From: Leptolinea sp.
GTDB lineage: Bacteria > Chloroflexota > Anaerolineae > Anaerolineales > Anaerolineaceae
Direction of reading: 5' to 3'
NCBI GenBank assembly: GCA_012798535.1
Contig: JAAZMZ010000065.1
Location: 1 to 40,139, forward strand
Length of the DNA stretch: 40,139 nt
The notes under the pieces are model-generated. The model ran no database searches. It saw only the letters and a program-made list of their open reading frames with translations, and was not told the DNA's origin. Positions 35,233 to 40,139 of this stretch are shown here, in pieces. Every line of letters starts with the position of its first letter. The first letter of the stretch is position 1. A program made the translations under genes and the position numbers.

Positions 35233-36317
35233 TTCACCGTACCTCCACGTTTATCGTAGTTCTTCTGCATCCAATCCTGATAATTCGTCCTATCCGTGAT
35301 CTGCTCCACCCATTCCTGATGATCCAGGTACCACCGTACAGTTTTTCGCAAACCTTCTTCCAGGGAATAGCGGGGAGCCCAGCCAAGTTCCTGCCTTAGC
35401 TTTCCACTGTCCATGGCGTATCGCCGGTCATGGCCGGGGCGATCCTGAACGAATGTGATTAATGATTCGTGAGGCCGATATTTTGATGCAGATACCATTT
35501 CATCCAGTAATCGGCAAATTGTCCTGACAATCTCAAGATTTGCCGGCTGGTTATTCCCCCCAATGTTATAAGTTTCTCCCGGCCGGCCGTCTGTGATAAT
35601 GCGGGTGATAGCCTCGCAATGATCTTCCACATACAGCCAGTCCCGAATCTGCTGCCCGTCACCGTAGACCGGCAAGGCTTTGCCATTCAACGCGTTTAGA
35701 GTTACCAGCGGGATCAACTTTTCAGGGAATTGAAATGGTCCATAGTTGTTCGAACAGTTGGAGATGGATACCGGCATACCATAGGTATGTCCATACGCCC
35801 GCACCAGATGATCGCTGCCCGCTTTGGAAGCCGCATAGGGAGAATTGGGCGCGTAAGGAGAGTCTTCCGTCCAGGCTGGTTCTCCCGGTTTAAGGCTGCC
35901 AAAAACCTCATCGGTGGAGATATGGTGGAAACGCCTGATTCCCACCAAGGGTGCGGAACAAGCCGACCAGTAATCCCGGGCGGCATCCAGCAGGGTTGCG
36001 GTGCCAATTACATTGGTTTTTACAAACTGCATGGGGCCGAGAATGGATCGATCCACGTGAGATTCAGCGGCAAAATGAACAATGGTATTGATGGCATAAT
36101 CTCGAAGAACAGCATCCACAAACTGCCGGTCGCAGATATCCCCCTGCACAAAGGTATAGCGCGGATCGTTTTCTACGGTTTTGAGGTTATTAAGATTTCC
36201 CGCGTAGGTCAGCAGATCAAAATTGATAATGTTGATATCACTGCGGGTCGAGAGAATATACTGGATAAAATTCGATCCGATGAATCCGGCACCGCCGGTG
36301 ACCAGCCAGTTTAACAT
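35229..36317 (-). CDS. rfbB: dTDP-glucose 4,6-dehydratase
   Basis: This 362-aa extended SDR enzyme converts dTDP-glucose to dTDP-4-keto-6-deoxyglucose. The NAD motif TGGAGFIGS is at 7-15. The catalytic T135-D136-E137 triplet sits in HISTDEVFG and Y161-K165 in [15 protein letters not shown] (82-91) and [16 protein letters not shown] are diagnostic for RmlB. It is the first gene of the ten-gene - strand operon. GGAGGG lies 5 nt before the ATG. A TATAAT-like -10 (plus 36352-36357) lies about 35 nt upstream on the - strand, without a clear -35. Confidence 0.96.
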   Translation of the reverse strand: MLNWLVTGGAGFIGSNFIQYILSTRSDINIINFDLLTYAGNLNNLKTVENDPRYTFVQGDICDRQFVDAVLRDYAINTIVHFAAESHVDRSILGPMQFVKTNVIGTATLLDAARDYWSACSAPLVGIRRFHHISTDEVFGSLKPGEPAWTEDSPYAPNSPYAASKAGSDHLVRAYGHTYGMPVSISNCSNNYGPFQFPEKLIPLVTLNALNGKALPVYGDGQQIRDWLYVEDHCEAITRIITDGRPGETYNIGGNNQPANLEIVRTICRLLDEMVSASKYRPHESLITFVQDRPGHDRRYAMDSGKLRQELGWAPRYSLEEGLRKTVRWYLDHQEWVEQITDRTNYQDWMQKNYDKRGGTVK

Positions 36318-36351
36318 TCACCCTCCGAGAACAATGATCGCATTCGGTTGA

Positions 36352-36357
36352 ATTATA
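36352..36357 (-). promoter_or_regulatory. Candidate -10 box for the rfbB glycan operon
   Basis: On the - strand this reads TATAAT, giving a start of transcription near 36345 and a short leader before rfbB. The -35 region at 17 nt (AAAGAA) is poor, so an additional activator or a different spacing would be needed. Confidence 0.4.
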
Positions 36358-36389
36358 GTGGATATTTGCACTGGTTCTTTTTAATATCA

Positions 36390-36418
36390 TAAACATAACC
36401 GGTAAAATAATGTATAAT
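36390..36418 (+). promoter_or_regulatory. Candidate + strand promoter upstream of the structured region and recX
   Basis: TAAACA (36390-36395, 4/6 match), a 17-nt spacer and TATAAT (36413-36418) predict transcription from about 36425. It would produce the hairpin-rich RNA and possibly read on into recX after a leader of about 360 nt. Confidence 0.5.
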
Positions 36419-36419
36419 A

Positions 36420-36645
36420 CTTATTAGGCAGACCGTAAATTTTTTCTGCGGAGAAAATCTGCAGATTGCCTTCAATTTTGAAACTTTTTGAGTATTTCAG
36501 AATCATCCCTCCCGGATAGGGAGTAGTAGTTGGTAGCACGGTAGTATCCATACAGGGTTTTATCTCTAAATTGCCCAAGGGCATCCCTGTATTTACAGAA
36601 GTGTTTGACAGGTTCCCCAGGGCAACCGTTCAACACCCTGTTTCA
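36420..36645 (+). other. Hairpin-rich intergenic region, candidate non-coding RNA or long leader
   Basis: The 470-bp gap between rfbB and recX has no plausible gene. Its central part contains several perfect or near-perfect helices. These are AGGCA/TGCCT (36426-36430, 36467-36471) enclosing CTGCGGA/TCTGCAG with loop GAAAA (36446-36464), TTCAA/TTGAA (36471-36482), CTCCC/GGGAG (36509-36523), ATACAGGG/CCCTGTAT (36550-36557, 36585-36592) enclosing TGCC/GGCA, and CAGGG/CCCTG (36618-36640). GGATA/TATCC (36514-36518, 36545-36549) is mutually exclusive with CTCCC/GGGAG. I recognise no known RNA family here. From 36646 to 36787 I see only minor inverted repeats. Confidence 0.4.
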
Positions 36646-36787
36646 TAGCAGCAATCCAACCTGCTCAATGTTGTATCGGGAGTCATGCAATCTCAGGCTG
36701 ATCAATACCTGTGATGCATTCATGTGAATACCCAGACAGATTTCGCTTTGAAGGCGGCCGGCTGAATGACAGGTCAGGTGATTTTGC

Positions 36788-37426
36788 ATGTCGCGAATTA
36801 CAGCCCTTCAGATTCAAAAACATAACCCTCACCGTCTTTCTGTATTTCTCGATGGAGAATATGCTTTCAGCGTTGAGCGTATTGTGGCAGCCTGGTTATC
36901 CGTCGGGGATGAAGTTGATCATCCAAAAATCGAAGCTTTGCTCCATAAAGATGAACACGAACGGGCTTTTCTCAGAGCATTACAGTTGATCAATGTTCGC
37001 CCGCGGTCAACCCGTGAAGTGAGCGAGAGGCTGGAAAGAGCCGGTTATGGCGAAGGAACCATTCAGGAAGTTCTGGACCGTTTGAAAAACAGCGGTCTGA
37101 TCAACAATGCGAATTTCGCCCACACATGGGTAGAAAATCGTTGCACTTTTCATCCACGTTCAAAGCGAATTCTGGTACTGGAATTGCACCAAAAAGGAAT
37201 AAGTGATTCAGAAATTCAGTCGGCAGTAAACAATCTGGATGAAGTTTCTCTGGCGTTACAGTTGGCCAGGAAGTATGCCTCACGATGCAAAGATCTGCCG
37301 TTTGATAAATTCCGCCAAAAAATGTATGGATATCTCTCTCGCCGTGGTTTCGAGTATGAAATTGTGGCAGAAACTATACAAAAAATCTGGCAGTCTCTGC
37401 AGGTAGAAGCGGAAGTATACCCATAA
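36788..37426 (+). CDS. recX: Regulatory protein RecX
   Basis: The product is 212 aa and helical throughout, the RecX layout of tandem three-helix repeats. Recognisable stretches are ALQLINVRPRSTREVSERLERAGY (the usual LxxRPRSxxElxxRLxxkGy), a following LDRLKNSGLINNANFAHTWV (LxxxGLidDxxFAxxw), and KRILVLELHQKGIS (R-x-x-x-EL-x-x-KGI). RecX binds RecA filaments and restrains their activity. recA itself is not adjacent, unlike many genomes. ATG 36788 has a weak AGGTGA about 9 nt upstream. rny follows after 27 nt, probably in one transcript. Confidence 0.88.
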   Translation: MSRITALQIQKHNPHRLSVFLDGEYAFSVERIVAAWLSVGDEVDHPKIEALLHKDEHERAFLRALQLINVRPRSTREVSERLERAGYGEGTIQEVLDRLKNSGLINNANFAHTWVENRCTFHPRSKRILVLELHQKGISDSEIQSAVNNLDEVSLALQLARKYASRCKDLPFDKFRQKMYGYLSRRGFEYEIVAETIQKIWQSLQVEAEVYP

Positions 37427-37453
37427 AAATATGAGAACGAATAAGAGGAAACT

Positions 37454-38986
37454 ATGTTTACACCGGGGAGCCTTGTACCAATAATCATTGGTGATCTAGT
37501 TCTGGTTGCCGTTGCTGTCTTCATCATTGCCAAAATCATTACCAGTAATATCCAAAAAGAGCAGCAGTATAAAGCCGATAGTATCATCACTGCGGCCAAT
37601 GAGAAATCCAAGACAATAGAGCTGGAAGCCCGCGACAAAGCCCTTAAGGTTTTACAGCAATCTGAGGCTGAAGCCGCCCATATCCGTGCTGACCATGCGG
37701 CGGAAGAAGAGCGTTTGCAGCGCCGGCGTTCTGATCTGGATAACCGGATGGAACGCCTGGAACAGCGTGAACAGGCTTTGAATAAGCGCCAGAGCATGCT
37801 CGACCGGCGAGCTAATGAAGTTGAGAAAATGTATACCCAGCAGATGGAAGAACTGCAAAACATCGCCAAGATGACGCAGGATGAAGCCCGCAACCAACTG
37901 CTGGCCGAAACGGAAAAAGACTCTCGCAACGATATGGCGCGCATAATCCGTCAGATCGAAGCGGAGGCGCGCGCCGAAGGGGAAAAACGCGCCCGTGAGT
38001 TGATTGCCGATGCCATTCAGCGGGTCGCTTCGGATCACGTTGCCGAAGTCACATCTTCCATTGTTTCCCTTCCCAACGAAGAAATGAAAGGACGTATTGT
38101 CGGCCGCAATGGCCGTAATATCCGCGCCTTTGAGCAGGCTGCCGGTGTCGATGTCATCGTGGATGACACCCCCGAAGCAGTGACCGTCTCCTGTTTCGAT
38201 GCCGTCCGCCGTGAAATTGCCCGCCGCGCCCTGGCCCGTCTGATACTGGACGGCCGCATTCATCCGGCGCACATCGAAAAAGTGCTGGGGGAAGAACAGC
38301 GCCAGGTCGATAAAGATATCGAAGAGGCCGGTGAACAGGCAGCCTATGATGCCGGTGTGGCCGGCCTTCACCCCGAAGTCACCCGCATGCTGGGACGGTT
38401 GAAATATCGTACGTCTTACGGACAAAACCAACTGGCCCATGCCGTGGAGGTTTCGAAACTGGCAGCCGTTATTGCCGCTGAACTGAATGCCAACGTGGAA
38501 GTCGCCAAAGCCGGCGGTCTTTTGCACGATCTGGGTAAAGCCATGGACCACAACACCGAGGGCACCCATGCCATGATCGGCGCCGAATTTGCCAAACGGT
38601 ACGGAGTCAATGCCCGGGTTGTGAACACCATCGCCTCACATCACCATGAAGCTGAACAGGAATCGGTGGAAGCCGTGATTGTGGAAGCGGCTGATGCCAT
38701 CAGCGGTGCCCGGCCAGGCGCACGCCGTGAAGACCTCGAACAGTACATTAAACGCCTGCGCGCGTTGGAAGAAGTGGCCAATTCTTTTAAAGGTGTATCC
38801 CAAAGTTATGCCATTCAGGCAGGCCGCGAAGTGCGCATCATTGTGCGGCCGGAAGAGATCGACGATCTGGCCAGTACCCGTCTGGCAAAAGATATTGCCA
38901 AACAGATCGAAGATACCATGCAATATCCCGGTCAGATAAAAGTGACCGTGATTCGTGAAACCCGCGCCACAGAATTTGCCAAATAG
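37454..38986 (+). CDS. rny: Ribonuclease Y
   Basis: This 510-aa membrane-anchored endoribonuclease initiates mRNA decay. An N-terminal membrane helix (about 8-28) is followed by a long charged coiled coil (about 35-190), a KH RNA-binding domain (GRNGRNIRAFE from about 217) and an HD metal-dependent phosphohydrolase domain with H358-D359 in LLHDLGKAMD and a downstream SHHHEAE. All domains and the usual length are present. The gene follows recX by 27 nt, with GAGGAA upstream of the ATG. The stop codon is TAG and a strong terminator follows. Confidence 0.96.
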   Translation: MFTPGSLVPIIIGDLVLVAVAVFIIAKIITSNIQKEQQYKADSIITAANEKSKTIELEARDKALKVLQQSEAEAAHIRADHAAEEERLQRRRSDLDNRMERLEQREQALNKRQSMLDRRANEVEKMYTQQMEELQNIAKMTQDEARNQLLAETEKDSRNDMARIIRQIEAEARAEGEKRARELIADAIQRVASDHVAEVTSSIVSLPNEEMKGRIVGRNGRNIRAFEQAAGVDVIVDDTPEAVTVSCFDAVRREIARRALARLILDGRIHPAHIEKVLGEEQRQVDKDIEEAGEQAAYDAGVAGLHPEVTRMLGRLKYRTSYGQNQLAHAVEVSKLAAVIAAELNANVEVAKAGGLLHDLGKAMDHNTEGTHAMIGAEFAKRYGVNARVVNTIASHHHEAEQESVEAVIVEAADAISGARPGARREDLEQYIKRLRALEEVANSFKGVSQSYAIQAGREVRIIVRPEEIDDLASTRLAKDIAKQIEDTMQYPGQIKVTVIRETRATEFAK

Positions 38987-38996
38987 CCAGGTATGG

Positions 38997-39033
38997 AGGC
39001 CGTCTCAAAAGAAAAGAGGCGGCCTTCTTCTTA
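38997..39033 (+). terminator. Intrinsic terminator after rny
   Basis: A 10-bp stem AGGCCGTCTC (38997-39006) with GAGGCGGCCT (39016-39025, one G:U) has an A-rich loop and is followed by the T-rich tract TTCTTCTT. It ends the recX-rny unit just before the convergent hydrolase gene. Confidence 0.82.
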
Positions 39034-39666
39034 ATTTAAATAAGGGTTAAACTCGATCTCATCTTCAACAGTCGTCTGTTCCCCGTGCCCGGAACGCAGG
39101 ATCGTTTCAGGCGGCAGGGTCAGGATCTGCGAATAGATGCTTTTCAACAGCATATCCTGATCTGAGCCGGGAAGGTCTGTTCTCCCGACACTCTGTCTAA
39201 AGATCAGGTCACCGGTAAAAACGGTTGCAATTTCTTCCGCATAGAAAACCACATGCCCCGCGCTGTGGCCTGGAGTATGTCGCACCTGAATCCGTGATGC
39301 CCCAATTGACAATGTTTCTCCATCCATAAGAAAACCTACAGGTGGGGGGAGTTTAGGCGGGTTTATTCCAAACAACGGCGCCAGCCCGCCGCATTGATAC
39401 AGGTCGGAATCATCCTGATGGATGTAAACCGGAACGGCAGGTGTGTTTGTAGAAAGGAACTCTGGAATTCCGATGAAGTGGTCAAAATGACCATGGGTCA
39501 GCCAGATTCCTGTCACGAGAAGATTCTTCGCTCTTATCCTCTCCAGTACATCTGCCGGTTCAAAGCTGGGGTCGATCACCACAGCCTGACCGGAGGAATC
39601 ATCCCAAAGCAAATAAGTATTATTGTCGATCGAACCCAGTACGAACGCATCAACGATCAAGCTCAT
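39031..39666 (-). CDS. Metallo-beta-lactamase fold hydrolase (glyoxalase II-like)
   Basis: The product is 211 aa. The metal-binding motif THGHFDH (H58, H60, D62, H63) is complete. Further ligands are the histidine in HTPGHSAGH near 134, the aspartate in FTGDLIF near 153 and the late histidine in SGHGEQT. Its size and motifs fit glyoxalase II-like thioester hydrolases of the YcbL/persulfide-dioxygenase-like branch. The substrate is not certain. Its ATG overlaps the stop of the upstream peptidase gene by 4 nt, so the two are translated from one message. Confidence 0.87.
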   Translation of the reverse strand: MSLIVDAFVLGSIDNNTYLLWDDSSGQAVVIDPSFEPADVLERIRAKNLLVTGIWLTHGHFDHFIGIPEFLSTNTPAVPVYIHQDDSDLYQCGGLAPLFGINPPKLPPPVGFLMDGETLSIGASRIQVRHTPGHSAGHVVFYAEEIATVFTGDLIFRQSVGRTDLPGSDQDMLLKSIYSQILTLPPETILRSGHGEQTTVEDEIEFNPYLN

Positions 39667-40139
39667 TGGATCACAACCAACTCTCTGGGAAGATCAGATA
39701 GGCTTTCTGAACCATCTGCGGTGACCACCACATCATCTTCGATGCGGACACCTCCCTTGCCCGGCAGATAGATTCCCGGTTCCACCGTGTAGACCATCCC
39801 CGGTTCAAGGATCTGCAAATTCTCGGTAAATATATAGGGAGGCTCGTGGGCTTCCATACCCAGGCCGTGGCCGGTGCGATGCGTGAAATACTTTCCAAAT
39901 CCGTCTCGGTCAATTTCAGCCCGCGCTGCCCGATCCACATCACCGGCCGGAAGACCCGGTTTACCGGCGGCTCTTCCGGCTGTATTGGCACGTAGAACAC
40001 TTCCGGCAATCGCCTTTTGTTCGTTCGTCGGAGAACCCAAAATCAGTGTGCGGGTCAAATCCGAGGCATACCCCTGAAAACTGGCTCCCCAGTCCACCAC
40101 CACCAGATCACCCTGCTCGAGTTTTCTCTCCGAAGGAAC
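39663..40139 (-). CDS. Xaa-Pro aminopeptidase/dipeptidase (M24 family), C-terminal part
   Basis: The last 158 codons are in the window and the frame is open to its right edge. This is therefore a partial gene lacking the N-terminal half; an internal GTG at 40103 is not its start. The pita-bread metallopeptidase ligands are all visible in order: D in VVVDWGA, D in YASDLTRT, H in THRTGHGLGMEAHEPP, E in TVEPGIY and E in RIEDDVVVT. M24 enzymes remove N-terminal residues next to proline or cleave Xaa-Pro dipeptides. The gene overlaps the hydrolase gene start by 4 nt. Confidence 0.9.
   Translation of the reverse strand, partial: VPSERKLEQGDLVVVDWGASFQGYASDLTRTLILGSPTNEQKAIAGSVLRANTAGRAAGKPGLPAGDVDRAARAEIDRDGFGKYFTHRTGHGLGMEAHEPPYIFTENLQILEPGMVYTVEPGIYLPGKGGVRIEDDVVVTADGSESLSDLPRELVVIQ

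Noticed and set aside
36505..36570. Possible remnant of a diversity-generating retroelement repeat or sulfatase-modifying-factor-type coding tail (translated fragments resembling GSSSW and GFYL).
   Set aside because: The spacing between the fragments is far too short, stops interrupt the frame, and no reverse transcriptase gene is in the window.
36387..36584. A 65-codon - strand frame in the rfbB-recX gap.
   Set aside because: It has no ribosome-binding site and no recognisable domain, and it runs through the hairpin-rich region. Chance is the simpler explanation.
36605..36610. A perfect TTGACA that could be a recX promoter -35 box.
   Set aside because: No acceptable -10 hexamer lies 16-18 nt downstream.
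36711..36989. A + strand frame overlapping the start of recX.
   Set aside because: It is out of frame with recX, which has the clear family match over the same bases.
1..40139. CRISPR arrays, insertion sequences, integrases, phage genes or attachment sites.
   Set aside because: No regularly spaced repeats, transposase or integrase motifs or terminal inverted repeats were seen. The tRNA genes are intact, with no partial 3' duplicate noticed nearby.

Overview
This window looks like a chromosomal segment of a Chloroflexota bacterium, most likely class Anaerolineae. That is an inference from three things. A T-box leader sits in front of leuS. The secreted proteins carry Thr/Pro-rich linkers typical of that class. 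The surface-polysaccharide genes lack outer-membrane export partners. No rRNA or other phylogenetic marker is present, so the placement is moderate.

Region 1 (1-4.6 kb) is a housekeeping run on the + strand: the 3' end of prfA, then prmC, an EamA-type transporter, a TsaC/Sua5 threonylcarbamoyl-AMP synthase and a LytR-CpsA-Psr (LCP) ligase. It ends in a strong, probably bidirectional terminator facing a class II aldolase on the - strand. Region 2 (4.8-7.9 kb) has a near-consensus promoter, two tRNA-Ala genes (anticodons CGC and GGC, both with G3:U70), a leucine T-box leader starting 7 nt after the second tRNA, and leuS. Region 3 (8-18 kb) holds a secreted coiled-coil protein of unknown function, cydDC, a secreted VIT/VWA protein, a membrane transglutaminase of TgpA type, a PAP2 phosphatase and a small YtxH-like protein.

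Region 4 (18-36.3 kb) is a large surface-glycan locus. A four-gene - strand block (lipoprotein, Wzz-like protein, O-antigen ligase-like protein, HExxH metallopeptidase) is separated by a lone + strand GT-C-type membrane protein from a ten-gene - strand operon. In order of transcription that operon runs rmlB, rmlA, wzx-type flippase, Wzy-like protein, methyltransferase, DUF115 protein, GDP-mannose-3,5-epimerase-like protein, WecG/TagA glycosyltransferase, polyprenyl-phosphate sugar-1-phosphate transferase and a third O-antigen ligase-like protein. Together they would start a lipid-linked oligosaccharide, modify sugars, flip it and polymerise or ligate it. The locus has three ligase/polymerase-like proteins but only one conventional soluble glycosyltransferase. 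Its DUF115 gene is interrupted by an in-frame TAG, after which the same frame continues with a well conserved C-terminus for 57 codons.

Region 5 (36.3-40.1 kb) begins with a 470-bp gene-free stretch full of potential RNA hairpins, followed by recX-rny on the + strand. Convergent to these are a glyoxalase II-like metallo-hydrolase and the C-terminal half of an Xaa-Pro peptidase that runs off the window.

The most notable observations are the amber codon in the DUF115 gene, the tRNA-Ala/tRNA-Ala/T-box/leuS transcript, the structured 36.4-36.6 kb intergenic region, and the three-ligase glycan locus with a translationally coupled metallopeptidase.
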